A DNA stretch of 42,886 nt from Chryseobacterium shigense (GTDB lineage: Bacteria; Bacteroidota; Bacteroidia; Flavobacteriales; Weeksellaceae): NCBI RefSeq assembly GCF_014207845.1, contig NZ_JACHLC010000009.1:1-42886 (forward strand), given 5' to 3'. This document shows, piece by piece, positions 34,825 through 42,440 of the stretch. The notes below the pieces were generated by a model. The model was not told the origin of the DNA, did not search any database, and worked only from the letters and a program-made list of their open reading frames with translations. Positions within the stretch are counted from its first letter, which is position 1, and each line of letters opens with the position of its first letter. The position numbers and the translations under genes are program-made.

Positions 34825-36474
34825 ATGAAAGATATAATGATTATGAATGTAAAGAAAATTGCTTTTGGAGCAGCCGTAGTATTTTTTTCCGGTTTAGCTA
34901 CTGCACAGACGTTGCAGGACGGTATCAACAGTATAGACAGTGATAAGTACGCACAGGCTAAAACCAATTTTACGGAAATGATTGCCAAAGCGCCTACAGC
35001 AGAAAATTACTTCTATTTAGGAAATACTTACCTGAAACAAGGTGAACCTGATTATGCTAAAGCTACAGAAAGTTTTAACAAAGGTTTGGCTGTTGACAAT
35101 AAAAGCTATCTTAACAAAATAGGATTGGCTACTGTAAAATTAGGTAAAGGAGATAAAAGCGCAATTGCTGAAATTCAGAAAATTGTTGCAGATTCTAAGG
35201 AAAAAGATGCTGAAGTACTATTCAGAGGAGCTGAAGCTTTAACTTTATTTGAGAAAAACAGTGCTCCGGACGCAGCTATCCAGTTTTTAACAAAAGCTAT
35301 TGAGAAAGCTGAGAAAAAAGGAGTTCCTGCTCACTATTATTATACACTTGGAGATGCTTACAGATTAAAAAGAGCGCCTGGTGAGGCTATGTCTGCTTAT
35401 GATAAAGCACTTCCATTAGCTAAGAATAAAGCATCTGTTTATACAAGAATGGCTACTTTATGGATGGCAGCACAACAATGGCAGCAGGCTAAACAAAGTA
35501 TTGATAAAGCAATTGGTGTAGATGCAACGTATGCACCTGCATATAAGGCTTTAGCTTCTTACGATATCAGATATCAGCAGAACGCAAAAGCTACACAGGA
35601 TCTTATCAACTATACAAAATATGCTGACGAAGATCCATATACTCAGTTAGAAATTGCTAAACTATATTTCACTAATGAAGATTACGCAAACTCTAAAACA
35701 GTATTAGATAAAATCTTTGATAAAATTGATGATCCTATCAAGTTTAAATTAAGAGCTTATCAGTCTTATGCAGACGGAAACTATGCTGAAGCAAAACAGA
35801 ATATGGATACTTTCGTATCTCAGGCTGAAAAAACAAGAATCCAGCCGGCTGATCAGGGTCTTCAGGGACTTATTGCAGCAGGTTTAGCCAAAACTGAAAC
35901 TGATGCAGCTAAGAAAGCGGCTTTAAATACAGAAGCACAGCAGAAAGTTGCTATTGCTAAAGCAGCTAAGGATGAAACAATGAAGTGGGATATAGAACTT
36001 GCTAATATTGCAGGTGGTGGTGCTTCTCAAACTGAGGCAGACAAAGGACCTACTACTCCTGAAATTGAAGCATTGAAAAAGAAAGTTGCTGCTAATAAAG
36101 AAGATTCAGACTCTCTGTTTAAATTGGCAACCGCTTACCAAGATGCTAAAAACTGGAACGGTGCTGTACTTACTTGGCAGAAAATGAGTGCTCTTCTTCC
36201 TGATTGGGCTCCGGCTTATTACAGCCAGGGATATTCTTATCAGCAGGCAGGAAATAATGATGCGGCAAAATTGGCGTATGAAAAATTCATCAGCACGGTA
36301 AAACCAGCTGATCAGGAAGCTAACAAACAGACTTTAGCGTATGCTTACTTCGCAGTAGCGTATATGAATAAAGATACTGATGTAGCTAAAGCCAAAGATT
36401 ATATAGCTAAATCTTTACAGCTTGACCCTACTTATCAGGATGCTGTAAAATTAAATAAAGAAATCAACAAGTAA
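34825..36474 (+). CDS. TPR-repeat protein, exported
   Basis: A protein of up to 549 residues with a signal peptide (KKIAFGAAVVFFSGLATAQ) and tetratricopeptide repeats throughout, such as AENYFYLGNTYLKQGEPDYAKATESFNKGLAVD near residue 45 and WAPAYYSQGYSYQQAGNNDAAKLAYEKF near the end. It probably works as a periplasmic or outer-membrane scaffold. A nearby later ATG (34843) begins just before the signal and is an alternative start; the earliest GTG frame at 34789 is less likely. It follows the PstS-like gene in one run and ends at a terminator that overlaps the bshB1 promoter. Confidence 0.85.
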   Translation: MKDIMIMNVKKIAFGAAVVFFSGLATAQTLQDGINSIDSDKYAQAKTNFTEMIAKAPTAENYFYLGNTYLKQGEPDYAKATESFNKGLAVDNKSYLNKIGLATVKLGKGDKSAIAEIQKIVADSKEKDAEVLFRGAEALTLFEKNSAPDAAIQFLTKAIEKAEKKGVPAHYYYTLGDAYRLKRAPGEAMSAYDKALPLAKNKASVYTRMATLWMAAQQWQQAKQSIDKAIGVDATYAPAYKALASYDIRYQQNAKATQDLINYTKYADEDPYTQLEIAKLYFTNEDYANSKTVLDKIFDKIDDPIKFKLRAYQSYADGNYAEAKQNMDTFVSQAEKTRIQPADQGLQGLIAAGLAKTETDAAKKAALNTEAQQKVAIAKAAKDETMKWDIELANIAGGGASQTEADKGPTTPEIEALKKKVAANKEDSDSLFKLATAYQDAKNWNGAVLTWQKMSALLPDWAPAYYSQGYSYQQAGNNDAAKLAYEKFISTVKPADQEANKQTLAYAYFAVAYMNKDTDVAKAKDYIAKSLQLDPTYQDAVKLNKEINK

Positions 36475-36500
36475 TTTAAAATTTAAATTACAGATATAAA

Positions 36501-36529
36501 AACTTCCCATTCTCAATGTTTGGGAAGTT
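36501..36529 (+). terminator. Terminator of the TPR gene
   Basis: A perfect 9-bp stem AACTTCCCA/TGGGAAGTT is followed by TTTATTTT. The right arm contains the TTG of the bshB1 promoter. Confidence 0.8.
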
Positions 36530-36551
36530 TTTATTTTAAATCTTATCTTTG
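36520..36551 (+). promoter_or_regulatory. bshB1 promoter
   Basis: TTG (36520-36522) is separated by 21 bp from TATCTTTG (36544-36551). The -7 element ends five bases before the ATG, which predicts a leaderless mRNA. Confidence 0.55.
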
Positions 36552-36556
36552 AAAAT

Positions 36557-37276
36557 ATGAAAACAGATATACTTGCTTTTGGAGCCCACCCTGATGATGT
36601 AGAGCTGGGATGTGGCGGAACTATTGCCAAAATGATTTCGGAAGGTAAAACATGCGTTATTGTAGATCTCACAAAAGGAGAGCTTGGAACCAGGGGAACT
36701 GATGAAACAAGAAAAGTGGAAGCGGGTGAAGCAGCAAAGATTCTGGGAGTTTCTGCAAGGGAAAATCTGGGAATGAAAGACGGTTTTTTAGTGAATTCAG
36801 AAGAATACCAGATAGAGATCGTAAAAATGATCCGCAAATACCGGCCTGAAATTGTCTTAGCCAATGCAATTGATGATAGACATCCGGATCATGCAAAAGG
36901 CGCAAAATTAGTATCAGATGCGTGCTTTTTGTCCGGACTGAGAAAAATTGTAACTGTTTTGGAAGGAGAAAACCAGGAAGTGTGGCGACCAAAGCAAATT
37001 TTTCATTATATCCAGTGGAAAGATATCAAACCGGAATTTGTTATCGATATATCAGAACATCTTGATAAGAAGATTGAGGCTTGTATGGCTTTCAAAACAC
37101 AGTTCTATGACCCAACATCTAACGAGCCCGTTACTCCTATCGCAACAAAAGATTTTTTTGAGAGTCTGACTTACCGGGCACAGGATTTGGGAAGGTTATC
37201 GGGAGTGACTTACGCTGAGGGATTTACGTCTGAGAAGTTGATTGCGATGAAAAATTTTGACGGAATAGTTTGGTAA
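36557..37276 (+). CDS. bshB1: Bacillithiol deacetylase BshB1
   Basis: A 239-residue LmbE/PIG-L-type zinc deacetylase. It removes acetyl from GlcNAc-malate in bacillithiol synthesis. The zinc site AHPDDVE (10-16) and the third ligand region in DDRHPDHAKGA are visible, with LTKGELGTRGT and FLSGLRKI typical of BshB1. Length is normal. The other bsh genes are not in the window. Confidence 0.94.
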   Translation: MKTDILAFGAHPDDVELGCGGTIAKMISEGKTCVIVDLTKGELGTRGTDETRKVEAGEAAKILGVSARENLGMKDGFLVNSEEYQIEIVKMIRKYRPEIVLANAIDDRHPDHAKGAKLVSDACFLSGLRKIVTVLEGENQEVWRPKQIFHYIQWKDIKPEFVIDISEHLDKKIEACMAFKTQFYDPTSNEPVTPIATKDFFESLTYRAQDLGRLSGVTYAEGFTSEKLIAMKNFDGIVW

Positions 37277-37299
37277 TTAAAAAATCTTCTCTATATTTG
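37270..37299 (+). promoter_or_regulatory. tRNA-His promoter
   Basis: TTG (37270-37272) is separated by 19 bp from TATATTTG (37292-37299), 12 bp before the tRNA. It fits the Bacteroidetes consensus exactly. Confidence 0.75.
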
Positions 37300-37311
37300 C
37301 ACTCACAAAAC

Positions 37312-37386
<75 letters not shown>

Positions 37387-37397
37387 CATCATAGGTC

Positions 37398-37419
37398 ATC
37401 CCGCTTTTTTAAGCGGGAT
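37398..37419 (+). terminator. Terminator of tRNA-His
   Basis: A perfect 9-bp stem ATCCCGCTT/AAGCGGGAT with a TTTT loop is followed by TTCTCTTTA. Confidence 0.85.
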
Positions 37420-37489
37420 TTCTCTTTAAATAAACCTTATATTTGTTTAGATTTCAAACACTTACAAAAATTAATAAATCGCAAAAAAG

Positions 37490-37543
37490 CGGTTCGATAT
37501 TGCTGATTTTTTTAGTGTATTTTTTTCGTTCAATATCGAACCG
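37490..37543 (-). terminator. 13-bp inverted repeat, possible terminator of ABC-3C operon
   Basis: CGGTTCGATATTG (37490-37502) and CAATATCGAACCG (37531-37543) are perfect inverted copies separated by 28 bp. On the minus strand the second arm is followed by CTTTTTTGCG, so it could end the ABC-3C transcript about 150 bp after its last stop. The long loop also leaves room for a protein-binding or recombination role. Confidence 0.45.
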
Positions 37544-37578
37544 AAAGGGGTAAAATCGTATAAAAGTTCCCTAATAAA

Positions 37579-37679
37579 AATGAAAAATTCCTTTATTAGA
37601 AAGGGATTAAGAAGAAGTGATTCGATCCCCACTATAGGTTATTATATTTTTAATGATTATTTTACTTACAAATTGTTAA
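37579..37679. repeat. Imperfect direct repeat flanking ABC-3C (left copy)
   Basis: Two blocks match the copy at 41312-41419: 37579-37608 (25 of 30 identical) and 37661-37679 (17 of 19 identical), separated by 52 bp here and 59 bp there. Confidence 0.55.
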
Positions 37680-37690
37680 TATAGAGTAGT

Positions 37691-39745
37691 CTAAGTAATA
37701 GGCTTTATTAATTTGTCTTCAATATAAATCAAATTAAAATCTACTCCTTTTGTTGCTGTATTAAAAGCTTCGTCGGAGTTTTCAAAGGAAGCAAAAATTA
37801 AAATTTGAGACTCTTTATGTTTTGAAATTGTTTTTAAGAAACTATGAAAATTCTCAATTGCAGCATCTTGTTGTTTGGGTTCGTCCATCATAATAAGTCT
37901 AGGATGATTTCCATCAAACTTAATTGAAGTATCAAGTAAGCTAAATGTATAAGCCCAAATACATCTAATGAAATCACTTCCTGACGAGTCAAATCGTATA
38001 TTATAATCTTTTGTTTCTTCTCCAAAAGGCTTACTTATAACGGGTAAATAATTCTCTCTTGAAATTTTAATAAATTCACTTTGCTGACTTGTGTAATTGA
38101 ATTCTTTTAGAAGTGCTTTAAATTTCAGCTCCAAAAACTGTAATTTTTCATTATCATTAATTGAAAAAAAGTTGGTTGGTAAATTACTTTCATCACTAAT
38201 AATTTTTTCCCATTGTTTTGAGAGCTCTTTTAATTGGCTAACCAATTCGTTGAAATCCTCAAGGAATTTATTATAAAATTCTATTCTTTTTTTAAGATTT
38301 AATCTATTTTCAATTTCAATAATAGAGGGAAGTCTTTCATCAGAAACTAGTTCTTTTTTTATTAGCCTGACATTGGTTCTTGCTTCGGATAATTTTGTTT
38401 TGAAAAAATCTATTCTTTTTTCTTTTTCATTTATAGTTTTTTCCTGCCCTTCAATATAGACACTAATCATTTTAATCTGAGCATCAATAAAATCAATATT
38501 ATCTTCTAGACGCATTGGAATTTGCTCAACCTCCAAAGGCAATAGAGAATCATTAATTTCTTGGTTGCATGTTGGGCATATTTCAGTAGAAGTTTTTAAA
38601 TTGAAATCAGCACCTAAATTTTTTACCTTTAAAGCTCCCTTGTTTTTTCTCAAATCACTTTTTAATAATGATAATTGCGATCTATAACTGCTTAATCGGT
38701 CTATATCAAAACTTAATTCCGTTGATAGTAATTCATAATTTATAGATAGCTTATTGATGAAATTATTCAATTTTTCGAGCTGGTCTTCATCATTTGAAAT
38801 ATTTTGACCAACTGAAAACACGGATTTAGTTTGTAAATTATTTAACTCATCAACCTGCAAATCAATATAATCAGAAATTGTGTGTTCTCCTTCATCTTTA
38901 GTTAGTAAAATATTCAATCTACTATAGTCATTGATAATAACAGGTTTTTGTTCAATGCCACTAATTCTACCACCTCCTTTTTCTGCCAGTCTAATAAATT
39001 GATTATTTAAAGTTGACCACTTATCTTCAATTATTCTTTTATTAAATGTTATTTGTTGCTTTCTTTTCTTGTTCTCGGTAACATCAAGGTTCAATAGAAA
39101 CTCAATTGCTCTAGCTTCTTTATTACTTAAGCTAAAATGTGGCATTGTAGCAAAGAAATCTGACCAACCTGATTTTTGCTCTATCATGAATGATGAAGCA
39201 ACTTGTTGAATATATAATTTTTTTGAATCTCCAGAGTTTGTTAAAACATTGGGCAAACTCCAGTTTAAAAAATTTTCCAAAAAGAGATGGAAACCATATA
39301 TTTCATCGGTAGCGCCTCCTTTGTCATGGATGTACATAGGCTTAGATTCAGGAATAATATTTTCCGAATCATCAATTAATTTCCCAAAATAAACATCTAC
39401 TAACTGAGGTTTTCTATCAGAATTACTAATCACACTTCTTTTAATTGTAATGATCTCTTTTTCGCTATTTTCAATTTCTAAATAAACAAAAGATTGAATA
39501 ACTTTGTGAAAGGAATCTTTTGGATATTCAACTTGGTCTCTAAAAACAGATTGCATGGTTTTTTCATTTCTGCCACCAATGATTTCTTCAAATCCTAAGC
39601 AATAAGTAATTGCTTGAAAAAGACTACTTTTACCGCTAGTATTGTCAGCTCTAATAATGTTTAGACCATTGCTGAATTCGTATTTTGATCCATACAATCC
39701 TGAGCTTGTATTTACTTCAAATTTTATTTTATTAATTTTTAACAT
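37691..39745 (-). CDS. ABC-3C system ATPase (Rad50/SMC-like)
   Basis: A 684-residue ATPase of the Rad50/RecN/SMC class. The N-terminal Walker A is ADNTSGKSS (33-41; the first glycine is replaced by Ala). Two long coiled-coil stretches (about 225-365 and 405-510) flank a Rad50-type hook CPTC (C390, C393). The C-terminal half has a signature-like SSGSDFIRCIWAY (587-599) and Walker B LIMMDEPKQQDA (617-628). This is the architecture of the ABC-three-component defence ATPase. Its ATG overlaps the middle-component gene by 14 bp. DNA handling or sensing during invasion is inferred from the family. Confidence 0.85.
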   Translation of the reverse strand: MLKINKIKFEVNTSSGLYGSKYEFSNGLNIIRADNTSGKSSLFQAITYCLGFEEIIGGRNEKTMQSVFRDQVEYPKDSFHKVIQSFVYLEIENSEKEIITIKRSVISNSDRKPQLVDVYFGKLIDDSENIIPESKPMYIHDKGGATDEIYGFHLFLENFLNWSLPNVLTNSGDSKKLYIQQVASSFMIEQKSGWSDFFATMPHFSLSNKEARAIEFLLNLDVTENKKRKQQITFNKRIIEDKWSTLNNQFIRLAEKGGGRISGIEQKPVIINDYSRLNILLTKDEGEHTISDYIDLQVDELNNLQTKSVFSVGQNISNDEDQLEKLNNFINKLSINYELLSTELSFDIDRLSSYRSQLSLLKSDLRKNKGALKVKNLGADFNLKTSTEICPTCNQEINDSLLPLEVEQIPMRLEDNIDFIDAQIKMISVYIEGQEKTINEKEKRIDFFKTKLSEARTNVRLIKKELVSDERLPSIIEIENRLNLKKRIEFYNKFLEDFNELVSQLKELSKQWEKIISDESNLPTNFFSINDNEKLQFLELKFKALLKEFNYTSQQSEFIKISRENYLPVISKPFGEETKDYNIRFDSSGSDFIRCIWAYTFSLLDTSIKFDGNHPRLIMMDEPKQQDAAIENFHSFLKTISKHKESQILIFASFENSDEAFNTATKGVDFNLIYIEDKLIKPIT

Positions 39746-40211
39746 TGAATAATGACCATTTATTTGAAATAGATTCTATTCTATTATCTGTTATTTTTCG
39801 TTTACCTATAAAATTTAAAAATATAAACTCTTCTTTAAAAACATCAGCTTTAACAATTAATTGAAAAAATTCTTCTCCTTTTTTTGTTAATAAATATTTC
39901 CCATGTTCTATAATGCAAATACACTCAGCTACACAAAATAAAAGGGCTCTATTGAGTGCTGGTTCAATTCCCCAAACTGCAATATCTGGATCATAGTTGT
40001 TTTTTATTAGTTCTAAAACCTTAACTTTATTTTCATCATCTTTTAAAGCCCAACTCAATAAATGTAACTTTAATAAACTGCATTTATTACCTATACAAGT
40101 AACTGACAAAATCATTACTATTTGAGCTATTTTATACATAGGTCTATAATCAGCAGGAATTGAAATAGGCTTTTTAGAAAATGTTATATCTTTTATTCCA
40201 TTTTTTTTCAT
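39732..40211 (-). CDS. ABC-3C middle component
   Basis: A 159-residue basic, helical protein. A mid-protein stretch (SLLKLHLLSWALKD) and a later LTKKGEEFFQLIVK resemble winged-helix folds, as expected for the small middle components (MC) that link ATPase and effector in ABC-3C systems; the exact MC class is not assigned. A TTG start at 40220 would overlap the effector; ATG 40211 begins one base after the effector stop and is preferred. Its last 14 bases overlap the ATPase start, so all three genes are translated from one mRNA. Confidence 0.72.
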   Translation of the reverse strand: MKKNGIKDITFSKKPISIPADYRPMYKIAQIVMILSVTCIGNKCSLLKLHLLSWALKDDENKVKVLELIKNNYDPDIAVWGIEPALNRALLFCVAECICIIEHGKYLLTKKGEEFFQLIVKADVFKEEFIFLNFIGKRKITDNRIESISNKWSLFNVKN

Positions 40212-40212
40212 C

Positions 40213-41142
40213 TTACTCAAAATTTATTGGACATCGCAAAATCCAATCTGCAAGTACCTGATTTGTTAGATTCATAATCATCTCTTGTTCTAATTTTGGA
40301 AAAGCTACATTTAATTTTTCTTCTACCAAACTCTTAAAACTAAAATATAATTCATTTTTATCTTGTGTAGGAAACATACATTTTTCAATAACTTCATTTT
40401 CAATCAAACTTACAATAGATAAAAATTTTTCATACTCAGTGGGATATTCATTTTGCCAAATCCTCAATAATATATTTCCTTCCAAGAAAGAAGCTATTGT
40501 CAATTCTGTCAATCTATCAACTTTCTTATCAACATCAGGTGTTGTGCCATCAAACCTTAAAGAATGCTTTCTTTGAGCATTTTTAACCAGTGAAATCTGC
40601 TTGCCTTTCCACTTCAATTTATCTGTTTCTGTTACAGATTGATTTGGAGATAAGTTTATTTTTTGATTGGTGGCATCTAAAGCGAGTGCTAAATGTGGAT
40701 GTAGAAAATTAATATCTTCAAAAATTACTTCAAAATTATCATTATCGACAATTGATAACCCCCAAGACTTAACTTCATCACGTTTAGAAGTGCAATGAGA
40801 AACAATATCATTTTTTCCATAAATTGGAGTGACAAAATACCATTTATTGATCTTTGTTTCTCCTAAAAATTTCTTTAATTGACTTTCATAAGTTTTGAGT
40901 TTATTTAAGTCAGTAGTAATCTTGTCTCTATGTTTTATATATAATTCAGAATTTGAATATAATTCGTCAGGACAATAACATTGAAAAACTTTTCCAGTTC
41001 TTGTAAAACCTTCAATGCCATAATCTCCTGGAGTAGCTTTTACTTCCTGATATCCTTCTTCTCTAAAATTTTGTTTAAAACATATTTGACTTATAGATTC
41101 CCATTTATCTCCATCAAATGTTCCAAATTCAGTCTTTATCAT
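40213..41142 (-). CDS. ABC-3C effector, restriction-endonuclease-like
   Basis: A 309-residue first gene of the three-gene unit. Its N-terminus resembles a PD-(D/E)xK/Mrr-type nuclease: W14-E15 near the start, then GDYGIEGF (39-46; D40, E44) and GKVFQCYCPDE (50-60). In active Mrr-like enzymes the last motif is usually QxK; here it is QCY, so the catalytic lysine is changed or supplied by another residue. The C-terminal half (about 170-309) is helical and may contact the middle component. I infer a nuclease or decayed nuclease that acts with the ATPase against invading DNA. Confidence 0.7.
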   Translation of the reverse strand: MIKTEFGTFDGDKWESISQICFKQNFREEGYQEVKATPGDYGIEGFTRTGKVFQCYCPDELYSNSELYIKHRDKITTDLNKLKTYESQLKKFLGETKINKWYFVTPIYGKNDIVSHCTSKRDEVKSWGLSIVDNDNFEVIFEDINFLHPHLALALDATNQKINLSPNQSVTETDKLKWKGKQISLVKNAQRKHSLRFDGTTPDVDKKVDRLTELTIASFLEGNILLRIWQNEYPTEYEKFLSIVSLIENEVIEKCMFPTQDKNELYFSFKSLVEEKLNVAFPKLEQEMIMNLTNQVLADWILRCPINFE

Positions 41143-41684
41143 TAAAACGAATTAAATGTTAAATTTAATAAAATTTCACTAAAGAAAGGCCAAAAAATGT
41201 TAGATATTGATTTTTTTGAAAAAAATAATTTGTAGTTAGTGTAAATTTTAAATAAAATTTATTTGTTTATTTGATGATATAAAATAATGAAATGAAGAAT
41301 GGCTCTTTGAAAATGAAATATTCTTTTATTAAAGTGGGATTGATGTAATTAATAGGTTTGAAATAGGCGCAAATTGATTCACACTTTGGAGTTATAATTT
41401 TTTACTTACAAGTTGTAAAAATTTCAAAATTCAGTATATTTGATTTCAAATAAGATTTTTTAAATCACTAACTAGTATATAACAAATGTTGATAAGTATT
41501 CTTAATTTCTAATATTCGACAAGGAGTTTATTTTTAATGAATAAATAGTTGTGAAAAACAATAAACAAAAATCTGTCTCAAAACTATAATAGAAATGTAA
41601 AATATTATATGATAAAGAAATAATTTAAGTAGTCAAAGTGAAACATTAATAATAATTTCTATTTTTTTTCTAATATAAATTTAT
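41143..41684. other. 542-bp very AT-rich gap
   Basis: This gap separates the divergent ABC-3C operon and the membrane-protein gene. It contains the right copy of the direct repeat (41312-41419). I find no convincing promoter of TAnnTTTG type and no ORF above 20 codons. Confidence 0.55.
41312..41419. repeat. Imperfect direct repeat flanking ABC-3C (right copy)
   Basis: The copy of 37579-37679: blocks at 41312-41341 and 41401-41419. Both copies include a TTTACTTACAA core and a block that would encode similar short peptides (MKNSFIRKGL versus MKYSFIKVGL), which may be chance. Confidence 0.55.
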
Positions 41685-42305
41685 ATGAATTCTCTGTACA
41701 AATATTTTGAAGATTTTAGTAAACTTTTTTATTGGTTATTAATACTGACAAGTTGGTTATTAACAGCGGATATTGTAGGATTGTTTTTTATAGATAAAAC
41801 TTATAGTGAAATATTTTCTGATTTAAAGATTAGCGAAGCTTTATTGATTTTTATGGTTCAGACTACGTTTATCCTTACTTCTATAATCATTTATCGTGTT
41901 CTTCAGTTCATTTGGATACTTGTTCCAAAAAACAATAAGGATAGCTATAACGATTACGAAATAAGCAGGAATTATTATACACCATCTGAATTACTTAACA
42001 CAGCAGTAAAAACCAACAATCCAACGATGTATAGCTATGTTAAGGATTACAAAGATGATATAAAATCAGATTTAAATCAAAAGTATCTTTGTTTCACGGT
42101 AGTTTTGTTATTAATTTTAGATCTATGCTTAGAAAATAGTATTATTAGAGATTTTATTAAGAATTATAACGATTTCACAGTTATAAAAAAAATGGTTATA
42201 ATAATTGTTATTGCGTCAGTTTCATTAGGTCTTTTTGTATTATTTCATGGAGGTAATAAATCAGATTATACAAATATCAGAAAGGAAGAAAGTTTAAAAA
42301 AGTAG
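41685..42305 (+). CDS. Four-helix membrane protein, unrecognised
   Basis: A 206-residue protein with four predicted membrane segments (about 13-35, 49-75, 129-147, 165-187) and a hydrophilic loop of about 50 residues between the second and third. The rest is charged and AT-biased in codon use. No motif is recognised. It is divergent from the ABC-3C operon and separated by 542 bp, so it is not part of that unit, but it shares the AT-rich accessory region. Confidence 0.65.
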   Translation: MNSLYKYFEDFSKLFYWLLILTSWLLTADIVGLFFIDKTYSEIFSDLKISEALLIFMVQTTFILTSIIIYRVLQFIWILVPKNNKDSYNDYEISRNYYTPSELLNTAVKTNNPTMYSYVKDYKDDIKSDLNQKYLCFTVVLLLILDLCLENSIIRDFIKNYNDFTVIKKMVIIIVIASVSLGLFVLFHGGNKSDYTNIRKEESLKK

Positions 42306-42314
42306 GGAAGTTTC

Positions 42315-42440
42315 TTACTTCACCCTCAAAAACTTGAGCTTCTTCATCTGTGTAAGCACCAACTTAATAGTTTCGTCCAAATGGGAAGTCTTAAAATATT
42401 TGGGAGTATAGATAATCGTTATTTTGAAGGGTAGCTTCAT
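42315..42440 (-). pseudogene. Possible C-terminal gene remnant
   Basis: A 41-codon ATG frame ending in the basic stretch LVLTQMKKLKFLRVK and a TAA stop. Its 3' two thirds are less AT-rich than its surroundings and look like core-gene coding sequence, while its 5' end overlaps the 3' end of the right-edge ORF in another frame. It may be the remaining tail of a gene cut by the arrival of that ORF. The gene of origin is not recognised. Confidence 0.3.

Larger units (their letters stand above)
37387..37690. other. AT-rich gap between tRNA-His and ABC-3C operon
   Basis: The gap contains the tRNA terminator (37398-37419), the 13-bp inverted repeat (37490-37543) and the left copy of the direct repeat (37579-37679). 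The right end includes GTGATTCGATCCCCAC (37617-37632), which resembles a tRNA/tmRNA T-arm. No ORF is supported; a 34-codon ATG frame from 37580 is weak. Confidence 0.65.

Noticed and set aside
37580..37684. 34-codon ORF in the left direct repeat
   Set aside because: The right copy encodes only 18 codons with a different remainder, so the frame is not conserved between copies.
41685..42305. Membrane protein as a fourth ABC-3C component
   Set aside because: It is on the opposite strand, separated by 542 bp and outside the flanking repeats.
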